In this document: positions 23,913-32,288 of the stretch, one piece after another
Position numbering within the stretch: position 1 is the first letter of the stretch
Layout: every line of letters begins with the position of its first letter
Assembly: GCF_036227565.1 (NCBI RefSeq)
Contig: NZ_CP109460.1
Coordinates: 3,286,001-3,350,000 of the forward strand
Direction of reading: 5' to 3'
Length of the DNA: 64,000 bases
Source of the DNA: Streptomyces sp. NBC_01454
GTDB taxonomy: Bacteria > Actinomycetota > Actinomycetes > Streptomycetales > Streptomycetaceae
Notes under the pieces: model-generated
Told to the model about the DNA's origin: nothing
The model's input: the letters and a program-made list of their open reading frames with translations, nothing else
Database searches by the model: none
Program-made: the position numbers and the translations under genes

Positions 23913-24325
23913 CGCCTTCGGCGGGAGCGGAAGGGGTTGTGGGGTGGGGTCCCGGTAGCTGTGTGGTGGTGGCGGGGGCAGGGGCTCCGGGGTGTGTTGT
24001 CGGACTGCTTCGCTTTACGTCCGACAACACACCCCTCCGCCCCTGCCCCCTCCCGTCGTTTCCCGGGCCCACCCCGGTGGAGGGAAGAGTCAAAGACAAA
24101 AACCAGAAGCTCGGCCGGCGTACGACACGGCCGAGCTTCTGGCTCTTTGACCCATCCCCCCACCGGACGGGGGCGCCATCCCGAGCGGGAGGTGGGGGGC
24201 CGGAGGGGCCTGTGTTGTGGACGTAAAGCGAAGCAGTCCACAACACAGGCCCCGCAGGCTCACCACCGGCACCACCACAAAGCCACAGGCGCCCCCGCCC
24301 AAACACCCCAGCCCCGCCGAAGGCG
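23913..24325. repeat. 413-bp nested inverted repeat with three hairpins
   Basis: The whole intergenic stretch folds about a centre near 24120. Hairpin 1 (arms 23989-24005 and 24019-24035, 17 bp) and hairpin 3 (24205-24222 and 24236-24253, 18 bp) are perfect. Their 13-nt loops are exact reverse complements (TGCTTCGCTTTAC versus GTAAAGCGAAGCA). The stems differ in sequence but each stays fully paired. Hairpin 2 (24103-24117 and 24128-24142) sits at the centre. The outer edges CGCCTTCGGCG and CGCCGAAGGCG also pair. It separates the DUF3027 gene from the sacsin-like gene. Confidence 0.9.
24089..24151 (-). terminator. central hairpin with T-rich tail, likely terminator of DUF3027
   Basis: On the minus strand the 15-bp stem (24142 to 24103) is followed at once by TTTTTGTCTTTG. 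This is the best intrinsic-terminator shape in the window. GTCAAAG/CTTTGAC flanks (24089-24095 and 24145-24151) extend the pairing. Confidence 0.65.
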
Positions 24326-24376
24326 AAAGAAAGGCCAACGGTGCCGCAGCCGAATTCGTCCGCCGGGCCGCCAGGC

Positions 24377-25294
24377 TCAGCTGTGGCCGAGCTCCTCCCC
24401 CGGCCCCGTCTCCTCCACCGAGCCACCATCCCGCTCGGGGCGCAGCGACAGCGGTTCGACCACGGTCTCGTCCACCACCGGCGCGGCCGGCCGCGGCGGC
24501 TTCGGCATGACGGCGGCCTCGGAGTGCGCCCCGCAGCCGTACGCGAGGGAGACGACCCGGCCGTCGGCGGGGGCGAACTCATTGGCGCAGACGCCGAAGG
24601 CCTGGCGCAGGGAGCCGGTGAGCGGGGTGAGGAAACCGCAGGTCATACAGGTGGCGGGGGCCGCCTGGGCCATGGGGGACTTGGCTCCGTAGGCGTCGTC
24701 CCAGCGGTCGGCCGCGGCGTGCAGGCCGTAGCGGGACAGGACCCGGGCGCGGCGCATGCCCAGTTCCTCGGCGACGGCCGCGATGCCGCCGCGGTCGGGG
24801 GCGGGCTGGATCGCGGGCGACCCGGGCAGGACGGTCGCCTCCTCGGTGTCCGCGACCTCGGCGGCCATGCCCTCCGCGACGACGGAGTTCGGCGGCGGGA
24901 CGTCGTCGCCGGTGAAGCCGGGCTCCAGCCGCAGGTCATCGGCCTCGGTGGGCAGCAGATCGCCGGGGCCCATGTCGCCGGGGCGCAGCCGCTCGCTCCA
25001 CGGGACCCACTCCGGCGCGAGCAGCGCGTCGGGTCCGGGCAGCAGGACCGTCTCGTCGAGCGTGACGGCCTTGGCGCGGGAGGCCCGGGCGACCGTCACG
25101 GCCCAGCGCCAGCCGCGGTAGCCGGGCTCATTGCAGGCGAAGAGGTGGGTGACGACGCGGTCTCCGTCGGCGACGGCATCGATGTGGTCGCCGACCATGC
25201 CGGGCAGCGCATCGTCCTCCGCCGCCTCCCGGGCGAGGTCGACCGCCTCGGCGCACAGGCGGTCAGGGGTACGGCTTCGCATCGCAGCACTCAC
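24377..25294 (-). CDS. DUF3027 protein
   Basis: The 305-residue protein matches the DUF3027 pattern: DLAREAAEDDALPGMVGDHI near the start, YRGWRWAVTVARASRAKAVT, then LLPGPDALLAPEWVPWSERL. The C-terminal third has a cysteine cluster (TCMTCGFLTPL and FGVCANEF, then LAYGCGAHSEA) that may bind zinc. Function is unknown. GTG 25294 is used as start; ATG 25282 is possible. It is upstream of the sacsin-like gene in the same direction, across the inverted-repeat block. Confidence 0.85.
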   Translation of the reverse strand: MSAAMRSRTPDRLCAEAVDLAREAAEDDALPGMVGDHIDAVADGDRVVTHLFACNEPGYRGWRWAVTVARASRAKAVTLDETVLLPGPDALLAPEWVPWSERLRPGDMGPGDLLPTEADDLRLEPGFTGDDVPPPNSVVAEGMAAEVADTEEATVLPGSPAIQPAPDRGGIAAVAEELGMRRARVLSRYGLHAAADRWDDAYGAKSPMAQAAPATCMTCGFLTPLTGSLRQAFGVCANEFAPADGRVVSLAYGCGAHSEAAVMPKPPRPAAPVVDETVVEPLSLRPERDGGSVEETGPGEELGHS

Positions 25295-25651
25295 AAGAAT
25301 CGATTCTCTCTTCTACGCCAGTCTCACGAGCGCGCCAGCCGGAGCTGTCCTTGTCCTGTCCGGACGACCGGCGGTGCCGGGGCGGGCGGAGCGGACCTGG
25401 GGACCGCGTCGACGTCCGCGCCCGGTCGTTTCGGTCGAGCGCACCTCTCACATCCCATTCTGCGGGATCGCGAGGAGGCACGCGGCCAAAAACGACCGCC
25501 GGTGGCGCGCTACACACGCTACCCCTTCAGCGGTGTACGACCCCTCGGCGGGAGTGGCAAATGTCCGCAGGGGCGGCCGCGGGCCGGTGCGCCTCGCGCG
25601 CCAGCGCGGAGAAAGTGCCCCCTCGTGGGCGAGTTGGGGCACTATGGCCGA

Positions 25652-27109
25652 GTGGCTGCCGCAAGGGTGTCGAAGGTGTCGAGGACCTCTCGGACGTCGG
25701 CACGGACGTCGTCCGCGGGGTCGCGCGCCTCGACACGGAGCGGATACGGGGGCGACCGGGCGCGCCGCGCCGGGCGCGCTCTGGGCCGGGCGCTGCACCG
25801 GCCGTTCACGGGCGCGGCGCGCGGACTGCGGCGCGCCACGCATGCGCACGGCGCGGGCGAATCGGGTCTGGGCAAGCTGATCGAGCTGCACGCGGTGAAC
25901 TCCGCCGGCGACATGATGATCACGGTCGCGCTGGCCTCGACGGTGTTCTTCTCGGTGCCGACGAACGAGGCGCGGGGCCGGGTAGCCCTGTATCTGGCGG
26001 TCACCATGGCGCCGTTCGCGCTGCTGGCGCCGGTGATCGGGCCGCTGCTGGACCGGGTGCCGCACGGCCGGCGGGCGGCGATGGCGGGCGCGATGCTGGC
26101 CCGGGCGCTGCTGGCGCTGACGATGTCGGGCGCAGTGGCGACCGGCGGTCTGCAGCTGTATCCGGCGGCGCTGGGGGTGCTGGTGTCGTCGAAGGCGTAC
26201 GGCGTGATCCGCAGCGCGGTGGTGCCGCGGCTGCTGCCACCGCGGATTTCGCTGGTCAAGGCCAATTCGCGGGTGACGCTGGCGGGGTTGCTGGCGACCG
26301 GGGTGGCGGCGCCGATCGGTGCCGGGCTGCATCTGATCGGGCTGGGCTGGCCGCTGTACGGGGCGTGCGTGGTGTTCGCGGCCGGTACGTTCCTGTCGTT
26401 CTCGCTGCCGCACAAGGTCGACTCGGCGAAAGGCGAGGTCCGGGCCCGTCTGACGTCCCGGGAGGCGTCCGCGCGGGCCGCGGCGCGCGGCGGGCGGAAA
26501 CCCGGGCTGCGCACCGTCGGGCCGTCGGTGCTGCACGGGCTGCAGGCCAATGCCTGTCTGCGGGCGCTCTCCGGCTTCCTGACGTTCTTCCTGGCGTTCC
26601 TGCTGCGGGAGCGTCCGCTGGGCGGGCTGGGGGCGGCGGCCTCGCTGGGGCTGGTGGCGGTGGCGGCCGGCGCCGGCAATGCGCTGGGGACGGCGGTCGG
26701 CGCCTGGCTGAAGGCCCGCGGGCCGGAGGCGATCATCGCGGCGGTGCTGGGGCTGGCGCTCTGCGCGACGGTGCTGGCGGCGGTGTTCTACCAGGTGATG
26801 GCGGTGGTCGTGGTGACCGCCGCGGCGGCCGTCGCGGGGCTGTGCCAGGCGCTGGCGAAGCTGTCGCTGGACGCGATGATCCAGCGCGATGTGCCGGAGG
26901 GGGTGCGGACCTCCGCATTCGCCCGGTCCGAGACGGCGCTGCAGATGTCGTGGGTGGTGGGCGGCGCGATCGGGATCTCGCTGCCGCTGATCGGCACGCT
27001 GGGGATGACGGTGGCCGCGGGGCTGGTGCTGCTGGGGGTGGCGCTGGCCGTGCGGGGGCTGCTGAGCGCGGCCCGGCGCGGCGGCACGCCGACCCCTCGG
27101 GTCGCCTGA
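25652..27109 (+). CDS. MFS transporter
   Basis: The 485-residue product has about 12 hydrophobic helices after a basic, Ser/Arg-rich tail of about 70 residues. The conserved MFS loop is seen as GPLLDRVPHGRRAAM and a second loop follows helix 6. The family (MFS_1, predicted exporter) is common beside DUF3027 in Streptomyces. GTG 25652 (VAAARVSKVSRTS) is the likeliest start. The 357-bp gap to the divergent DUF3027 gene shows no other gene. Substrate unknown. Confidence 0.82.
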   Translation: MAAARVSKVSRTSRTSARTSSAGSRASTRSGYGGDRARRAGRALGRALHRPFTGAARGLRRATHAHGAGESGLGKLIELHAVNSAGDMMITVALASTVFFSVPTNEARGRVALYLAVTMAPFALLAPVIGPLLDRVPHGRRAAMAGAMLARALLALTMSGAVATGGLQLYPAALGVLVSSKAYGVIRSAVVPRLLPPRISLVKANSRVTLAGLLATGVAAPIGAGLHLIGLGWPLYGACVVFAAGTFLSFSLPHKVDSAKGEVRARLTSREASARAAARGGRKPGLRTVGPSVLHGLQANACLRALSGFLTFFLAFLLRERPLGGLGAAASLGLVAVAAGAGNALGTAVGAWLKARGPEAIIAAVLGLALCATVLAAVFYQVMAVVVVTAAAAVAGLCQALAKLSLDAMIQRDVPEGVRTSAFARSETALQMSWVVGGAIGISLPLIGTLGMTVAAGLVLLGVALAVRGLLSAARRGGTPTPRVA

Positions 27110-27166
27110 CCTCCCATGGGCGCGCGGCACGCCGTACCCGGGCGTGGCGTGTGCCGGGGCGCCCGA

Positions 27167-27172
27167 TAGCCT
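27167..27172 (+). promoter_or_regulatory. -10-like TAGCCT, leaderless start of DUF2771 gene
   Basis: The box ends 6 nt before ATG 27179 and there is no ribosome-binding site. Confidence 0.4.
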
Positions 27173-27178
27173 GCCCGT

Positions 27179-27682
27179 ATGACCGCTGCGTTGATCTCCT
27201 GGGGCAAGGGCCGCCGTGCCGCTGCCGCCATCGGTGCCGTGTCCCTGGGTCTCATCACCCTCTCCGCCTGCGAGAAGCCGACGGCGCTCTCGACCGTGAC
27301 CGTCGGGTCGACGACGGTGCAGGCCGAAGCCACCCCCGGCTGCAACGGAGACGGCAAGGTCCTCTCCAAGAAGGCCATCTCCGCCTGCCTGACCAAGAAG
27401 GGCGAGAAGACGATCACCGTGCACCCCGGTGAGAAGGTGCGCGTCGGCGTCGACCCTCAGGTCGCCAAGTCCGGCTGGATCGTCATCGGCGCCGGCCCCG
27501 TCATGCGCGAGCCCAGCAAGCAGACCTACCGCAGCTTCGACGCGGACACGCTCTTCATGCAGCAGAACCCGCAGACCGGGCAGACCACGTACAGCAAGGA
27601 CGTGACCCTCCAGGTCGCGGAGCTGAACGCGGGCGAAGGCCCCAAGGCGATGTGGCACTTCACCCTGAAGCAGGAGAACTGA
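27179..27682 (+). CDS. DUF2771 lipoprotein
   Basis: The 167-residue protein has a lipoprotein signal ending LSAC with the lipidated Cys31, so it is anchored on the outer face of the membrane. The mature part is about 137 residues and includes CNGDGKVLSKKAISACL, with a Cys pair that may form a disulfide. It matches the DUF2771 group. It is 13 bp upstream of mqnB and probably co-transcribed, though no direct link to menaquinone synthesis is known to me. Confidence 0.82.
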   Translation: MTAALISWGKGRRAAAAIGAVSLGLITLSACEKPTALSTVTVGSTTVQAEATPGCNGDGKVLSKKAISACLTKKGEKTITVHPGEKVRVGVDPQVAKSGWIVIGAGPVMREPSKQTYRSFDADTLFMQQNPQTGQTTYSKDVTLQVAELNAGEGPKAMWHFTLKQEN

Positions 27683-27695
27683 GCCGGAGGGCCGT

Positions 27696-28457
27696 GTGAT
27701 GCGGGTCCTGGTCGTCACGGCGGTCGCCGCCGAGCGCGACGCGGTGTGTGCCGCGGCGGAGTCCTGCGACGAGGCGACGCTGCCGGGCGGGTACCCGCTG
27801 CGGCGGATGCCCGGCGCGCCGGTGGCGATCGAGGTGCTGGCCGCCGGTGTCGGTCCGGCCGCCGCGGCCGCCGGCACGGCCACCGCGCTGACCGCCGCCG
27901 CGCTCGCCGAAGCGCCCTACGACCTGGTCGTCTCGGCCGGGATCGGCGGCGGTTTCCCGCCCGGTGCCGCACCGGAGGGTCCCTCGTCCGGCGCGCCCGT
28001 GGGGTCGGTGGTGGTCGCGGACGCGATCGTCGCGGCCGATCTGGGCGCGGAGACCCCCGACGGCTTCGCCCCGGTCACCGAACTCGGCTTCGGCACGGTG
28101 CTGCACCGTCCCGGGGCGGCGCTGGTGCGGGCGGTCGCCGCGGCGACCGGCGCGGCCACCGGCCCCGTCGTCACCGTCTCGACGGTCACCGGCAGCGCGG
28201 CCCGTACCGCCGAGCTGGCGGCGCGTCACCCGGGCGTGCTGGCCGAGGCGATGGAGGGGTTCGGGGTCGCCGAGGCGGCCGCCGCGCACGGGGTGCCGGT
28301 GCTGGAGATCCGTACGATCTCCAACGCCGTCGGCCCCCGGGACCGCGGCGCCTGGCGCATCGGCGCCGCCCTGGCAGCCCTGACCGACGCCTTCCGTACG
28401 CTTCCCGGAGCCCTGACGGCCGCCGAACCGGCCGGGGGGTCGCACCATCCCAGCTGA
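27696..28457 (+). CDS. mqnB: futalosine hydrolase
   Basis: This is the nucleosidase of the futalosine route to menaquinone: it removes hypoxanthine from futalosine to give dehypoxanthine futalosine. The 253-residue protein has the phosphorylase-like fold with LVVTAVAAERDAV at the start, LVVSAGIGGGFPPG, and AEAMEGFGVAEAAAAHGVPV, where Glu-Met-Glu binds ribose as in MTA/SAH nucleosidases. Start is GTG 27696 or ATG 27699, behind GGAGG. mqnD follows 10 bp downstream. Confidence 0.93.
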   Translation: MMRVLVVTAVAAERDAVCAAAESCDEATLPGGYPLRRMPGAPVAIEVLAAGVGPAAAAAGTATALTAAALAEAPYDLVVSAGIGGGFPPGAAPEGPSSGAPVGSVVVADAIVAADLGAETPDGFAPVTELGFGTVLHRPGAALVRAVAAATGAATGPVVTVSTVTGSAARTAELAARHPGVLAEAMEGFGVAEAAAAHGVPVLEIRTISNAVGPRDRGAWRIGAALAALTDAFRTLPGALTAAEPAGGSHHPS

Positions 28458-28467
28458 GGAGGACCCC

Positions 28468-29319
28468 GTGACCCGGCCGCTGAACATCGCGTACTCGCCC
28501 TGCCCGAACGACACCTTCGTCTTCGACGCGCTGGCGCACGGCCGCGTCCCGGACGCGCCGGAGCTGGCGGTCACCTTCGCCGACATCGACGTCACCAACG
28601 GCATGGCCGAGCGCGGTGAGTTCGATGTGCTGAAGGTGTCGTACGCGGTGCTGCCGTGGGTGCTGAAGGACTATGCGCTGCTGCCCTGCGGCGGGGCGCT
28701 GGGGCGCGGCTGCGGGCCGCTGGTGCTGACCCGGGAGCAGGGCGCGGCCGCGGATCTGGCCGGCAGGACGGTCGCGGTGCCCAGCGAGCGCTCGACGGCG
28801 TATCTGCTGTTCCGGCTGTGGGCGGCGGCCGAGGTGCCGGGCGGCGTCGGGGAGATCGTGGTGCTGCCGTTCCACGAGATCATGCCGGCGGTGCGCGACG
28901 GCAAGGTCGATGCGGGCCTGGTCATCCACGAGGCGCGCTTCACGTACCAGAACTACGGGCTGGTCTGCCTGGCCGACATGGGCGAGCACTGGGAGCTCAC
29001 CACCGGCCTGCCGATCCCGCTCGGCGCGATCATCGCCAAGCGGTCGCTGGGCGAGCCGGCGCTGCGCGCGCTCGCCGCGGCGATCCGCAGCTCGGTCCTG
29101 ATGGCCTGGGACGATCCCGAGGCGTCCCGGCCCTACGTCCTGGCGCACGCCCAGGAGATGGATCCGAAGGTCGCCGACCAGCACATCGGGCTGTACGTCA
29201 ACGAGTTCACCGCCGGCCTCGGCGAGGACGGCTATGCCGCGGTGCGCGGGCTGCTCACCCGCGCCGCGGCCGAGGGGCTCGTACCGCCCCTCGGCCGCGA
29301 TGCGCTGAGCTTTGTGTGA
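28468..29319 (+). CDS. mqnD: 1,4-dihydroxy-6-naphthoate synthase
   Basis: The enzyme converts cyclic dehypoxanthine futalosine to 1,4-dihydroxy-6-naphthoate. The 283-residue sequence is periplasmic-binding-protein-like, with the family start LNIAYSPCPNDTFVFDALAH, the central AVPSERSTAYLLFRLWAA, and HEARFTYQNYGLVCLADMGE. It forms an operon with mqnB (10-bp gap, GAGGAGGACC before GTG 28468). Both act in the cytoplasm. Confidence 0.94.
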   Translation: MTRPLNIAYSPCPNDTFVFDALAHGRVPDAPELAVTFADIDVTNGMAERGEFDVLKVSYAVLPWVLKDYALLPCGGALGRGCGPLVLTREQGAAADLAGRTVAVPSERSTAYLLFRLWAAAEVPGGVGEIVVLPFHEIMPAVRDGKVDAGLVIHEARFTYQNYGLVCLADMGEHWELTTGLPIPLGAIIAKRSLGEPALRALAAAIRSSVLMAWDDPEASRPYVLAHAQEMDPKVADQHIGLYVNEFTAGLGEDGYAAVRGLLTRAAAEGLVPPLGRDALSFV

Positions 29320-29334
29320 AGGCTGCCGGGCGGG

Positions 29335-29354
29335 CCGGCGGCGCGGGCCGCCGG
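29335..29354. terminator. hairpin between convergent mqnD and cold-shock gene
   Basis: CCGGCGGC (29335-29342) and GCCGCCGG (29347-29354) form a perfect stem with a 4-nt loop. It lies in the 37-bp gap between two converging genes and could end both transcripts. Confidence 0.6.
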
Positions 29355-29356
29355 TC

Positions 29357-29740
29357 TCAGACGTCCAGCTGGTCGGCGACGGCGCGCAGCATGCCGGCGA
29401 TCTTCGCGCCGTGCACCTTGTCGGGGTAACGCCCGCGTTCCAGCTGCTGGGTGACGTTCTCCAGCAGGGTGGTGAGGTCCTGGACGATCGAGGCGAGTTC
29501 ATCGGGCTTGCGGCGCTGGGCCGCGGCCACGGAGGGTGCCGGGTCGAGGAGGGTCACGGTCAGCGCCTGGTCGCCGCGCTGGCCGGCGACGACGCCGAAT
29601 TCGACGCGCTGGCCAGGCTTGAGTGCGGCCACGCCGTCGGGCAGGACCGACGAATGGACGAAGACGTCACCGCCGTCATCGCGGGAGAGAAAGCCGAAGC
29701 CCTTCTCACTGTTGAACCACTTGACCTTGCCGGTAGGCAC
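29357..29740 (-). CDS. cold-shock-domain protein with C-terminal extension
   Basis: Residues 1-66 are a cold-shock domain with RNP1 (KGFGFLSRDD) and RNP2 (DVFVHSSVL), which binds single-stranded RNA and DNA. A helical extension of about 60 residues follows (KPDELASIVQDLTTLLENVT), longer than the 67-residue standard and similar to the larger Streptomyces CSD proteins. GTG 29740 gives the family start MPTGKVKWFN. Confidence 0.92.
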   Translation of the reverse strand: MPTGKVKWFNSEKGFGFLSRDDGGDVFVHSSVLPDGVAALKPGQRVEFGVVAGQRGDQALTVTLLDPAPSVAAAQRRKPDELASIVQDLTTLLENVTQQLERGRYPDKVHGAKIAGMLRAVADQLDV

Positions 29741-29943
29741 GTCTGTCCTCGTCCTCGTACTCGTGGGAAAAGAATGGGCTGGCGATACTGGGATACGGAG
29801 AAATTCTGCGGCAGAAACCGGTCCGGATAGCACTGCAGCGGGCCACAGGACCCGCCATCACCAAGGCTAATGGTCCCAAGGCCGGTGACAAGACGCCGCC
29901 GGGTGGATCCTCGGTGCTTCTCGCCCGGACTTACCCTGGTCAG

Positions 29944-30222
29944 GTGTCTGACGAAACTCCCCAGGCCGGGGATCTGCTGGTCCGAATCGGCGCGATCATG
30001 TTCCTAGTTGGCGCAGTGGCCACTCTCGCCACGGTGACGCCGCTGTTCCTCGGAACCGAGCCGCTGCCGTCCGTTTTCTACTGGCTGTGCATGTTGATGG
30101 GCGCCGGCTTTCTGGTCGCCGCGGCCGGAGTGATCCGCTCCGCTGTCGCCGAGCGCCGTCAGGCGCAGGCCCCCGCCGACGCATCCGCCCCGCCCGCCCC
30201 ATCGGCCCCTTCCGCGACGTAG
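29944..30222 (+). CDS. two-helix small membrane protein
   Basis: The 92-residue protein (GTG 29944, SDETPQAGDLLVRIGAIM) has two membrane helices (about 16-38 and 47-68) and an Ala/Pro-rich cytoplasmic tail. Its last 64 bp overlap antisense to the 3' end of the HAD phosphatase gene. I recall similar proteins in other Streptomyces but no function. Confidence 0.72.
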   Translation: MSDETPQAGDLLVRIGAIMFLVGAVATLATVTPLFLGTEPLPSVFYWLCMLMGAGFLVAAAGVIRSAVAERRQAQAPADASAPPAPSAPSAT

Positions 30223-30833
30223 CGATCCAGCCACGACGGGAATTCCGTCAGATCGCCGAGCAGCACCTCCGCGCCGGCGGCCCGCAGCTCGTGCGCGTCG
30301 CACGGGCCGGTGGCGACGGCGACGGACAGCGCACCCGCGGTGTGCGCGCCCCGGACGTCCCCGGTGTGGTCGCCGACGTAGATCCGCGCCCCGTGCGCGC
30401 GCAGCGCCTCCGCCTTGGCCTCCGCCCACAGGGAGCCGATGACGGCGTCCGGCGCGAGATCCAGGTGCGCCATGTGCAGCTGGGCGTTCGGTTCGTATTT
30501 GGCGGTCACCACGATCGCCCGTCCCCCTGCCGCACGCACCGCGGCGAGGGCCTCGCGGGCGCCGGGCATGACCGTGGTGGCCTCGATCGCGTGCTGCGGG
30601 TAGAGCGCGCGGTAGAGCGCGCTGATCTCCGTGACCCGCTCCTCGGGGAACCACCGGCGGACCTCCTGCTCCAGCGGCGGGCCCAGCCGGGTCACCGCGG
30701 CCTCGGCGTCGACGAAGGTGCCGGTCCTGGCGGACAGCTCCTGATAGGCGGCCTTGATGCCGGGGCGGGAGTCGATCAGCGTCATGTCGAGGTCGAATCC
30801 GACCGTCAGGGGGTGCGCAGCCATGCCTGCCAT
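30159..30833 (-). CDS. HAD-superfamily phosphatase
   Basis: The 224-residue protein has HAD motif I FDLDMTLIDSR, motif II IVVTAKYE, motif III Lys in the AEAKAEALRA area and motif IV YVGDHTGDVRGA. A helical cap lies between motifs I and II (subfamily IA, phosphoglycolate-phosphatase-like). It hydrolyses a small phosphate ester; the substrate cannot be set. Start is 30833 or 30824. Its 3' end overlaps the convergent small membrane gene by 64 bp. Confidence 0.88.
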   Translation of the reverse strand: MAGMAAHPLTVGFDLDMTLIDSRPGIKAAYQELSARTGTFVDAEAAVTRLGPPLEQEVRRWFPEERVTEISALYRALYPQHAIEATTVMPGAREALAAVRAAGGRAIVVTAKYEPNAQLHMAHLDLAPDAVIGSLWAEAKAEALRAHGARIYVGDHTGDVRGAHTAGALSVAVATGPCDAHELRAAGAEVLLGDLTEFPSWLDRYVAEGADGAGGADASAGACA

Positions 30834-30900
30834 TGTGCCCGCGGCGGCAAGGGGGCCCGGAGGCGGCCGGAGCCCGGGCCGGACGGGCCGGGGACGCGGC

Positions 30901-32112
30901 TCAGCGCGGCACCCGCCGCATCCGCCACACCAGGAACAGCGCCGAGGCGACGGCCGCCACCCGGACCATCCCCGGCAGCCCGTCGAGCATCTCCTGCCCC
31001 AGCCGGCCCTGGGCGATCGGTGTGCCCCACCGTCCCTCGAAGCGGCCCCACAGCCACACCACCAGACCGCCCATGACGGTCCCCGGCACCCCGAACGCCG
31101 CGAACTTGGCCTCGGGACGGCTCAGCCGCCGCGAGGCGTAGGCCAGCCCCCAGCCGCCCGCCAGCGCGAGCCACGACCCCAGCGCCGCGCCGGCCACCAG
31201 CAGCAGCACGGCCAGCGTCAGGACCGGGCTGAGCGGCGGGCGCGCCGGGACGGCCACCGCCTCTTCCTGGTCGCCGGCCCCGGCCGGTGCGACCACCGGG
31301 GCGGGCCGCCGGCCGAGCGCCCGCCGCAGCAGCCGGGACAGCGGGCGTCCCCGCAGCCCCGCCCCGTCGCCGTCCGCGCCCCGCGTCCCGTCCTCGTCGG
31401 CCGCCGGCTCGCCGTCCTTCCGCAGCGACAGCGGGCGTTCGCTCTCCGGGCGGTCCCACATCTCGGGGATCTCGATCCCGCCGACGAACCCCGGCACGGT
31501 CTCCCCGGGGCCGAACGGCCCGGGCTCCACCCGCCACCAGTCGGGCGCCGCGCCGTCGCCCAGCTCCTCCGCCCCGGCCAGATGCGGCGGCAGGCCCACG
31601 GACGGTGCGGCGGCCGCTGCCCCGTCCCGCGGGCCGGGCACGGTGCCGTTGCCGGAGGCCGGGCCGCCGGCGGCCGCCTTGCCGTTGAGGGGGTTGCGGC
31701 CCGTCAGCCCGCTGCGCCGGGCCAGGCCGGTCAGCAGGTCGCGGGCGGTGGGCCGCGGCGGCTCCGGCTGCGACGGCCCGCCGGGCAGCGGGCCGAGCGG
31801 CACGGCGGGCCCGTCGCTCTGCGGGGCGGGGCGGGCCGCCGGGCCCTGCGCCGTCCCGGAAAAGCCGCCGCGGGGGGCGTCCGGCGTCCGGCCGGCGTCG
31901 CCCCCCGCGGCCGCGACCACCGCTTCCGGGGTCCCCAGCCGCGCCAGGATCCGCTTCACGCCGGCCACCGAGTCGGCCCGCTGTCCGTCTATCTCGGCCC
32001 GCAGCCCGCTCACCAACCGCATCCGTGTGCCGGACGGCAGGCCCCGCTGCTGAGCCAGGTCGCCGACCCGGCTCAGATAGTCAAAGACGAGCTGATCGCT
32101 CTCGATCCCCAC
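30901..32112 (-). CDS. membrane protein with permease-prefix-like N-terminus
   Basis: The 403-residue protein starts at GTG 32112 behind AGGGGA. Residues 1-60 (YLSRVGDLAQQRGLPSGTRM, then LRAEIDGQRA) resemble the short helical prefix found before membrane domains in DUF1700-like proteins. A long Pro/Gly/Ala-rich, probably disordered region spans about 70-280, followed by four membrane helices from about 295. Function unknown; the prefix suggests a signalling or PadR-linked role elsewhere, but no PadR gene is near. Confidence 0.72.
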   Translation of the reverse strand: MGIESDQLVFDYLSRVGDLAQQRGLPSGTRMRLVSGLRAEIDGQRADSVAGVKRILARLGTPEAVVAAAGGDAGRTPDAPRGGFSGTAQGPAARPAPQSDGPAVPLGPLPGGPSQPEPPRPTARDLLTGLARRSGLTGRNPLNGKAAAGGPASGNGTVPGPRDGAAAAAPSVGLPPHLAGAEELGDGAAPDWWRVEPGPFGPGETVPGFVGGIEIPEMWDRPESERPLSLRKDGEPAADEDGTRGADGDGAGLRGRPLSRLLRRALGRRPAPVVAPAGAGDQEEAVAVPARPPLSPVLTLAVLLLVAGAALGSWLALAGGWGLAYASRRLSRPEAKFAAFGVPGTVMGGLVVWLWGRFEGRWGTPIAQGRLGQEMLDGLPGMVRVAAVASALFLVWRMRRVPR

Positions 32113-32275
32113 GAAATCCCCTGCGGCGTCCGCTGGTTGCTCCCTCGACGGTACCCCGTCGGCCGGCGGCCGGGCCGGAGGGCGCGGCGCCCGGCCGGGC
32201 GGCGCGGCGGCGGCGCCGGGGCGACGGCGCACGAAACCACGCCGCCACCCGGTCCCCCGTCCTCCCGCGCCCCGC

Positions 32276-32281
32276 TAACGT
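32276..32281 (+). promoter_or_regulatory. -10-like TAACGT, leaderless start of the XPB partner
   Basis: The box ends 7 nt before ATG 32289 and there is no ribosome-binding site. Confidence 0.45.
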
Positions 32282-32288
32282 AGGACGA

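Noticed and set aside
19537..23958. 1,473-codon open frame on the plus strand
   Set aside because: It is antisense to the sacsin-like gene, is Arg/Gln/Gly-rich without any fold-like pattern, and results from GC codon bias.
23824..24582. N-terminal extension of the sacsin-like frame
   Set aside because: It would cross the inverted-repeat block and the end of DUF3027; GTG 23823 has a ribosome-binding site and family-like start.
24341..25651. N-terminal extension of the MFS frame
   Set aside because: It runs antisense to DUF3027 and has no membrane or domain character before GTG 25652.
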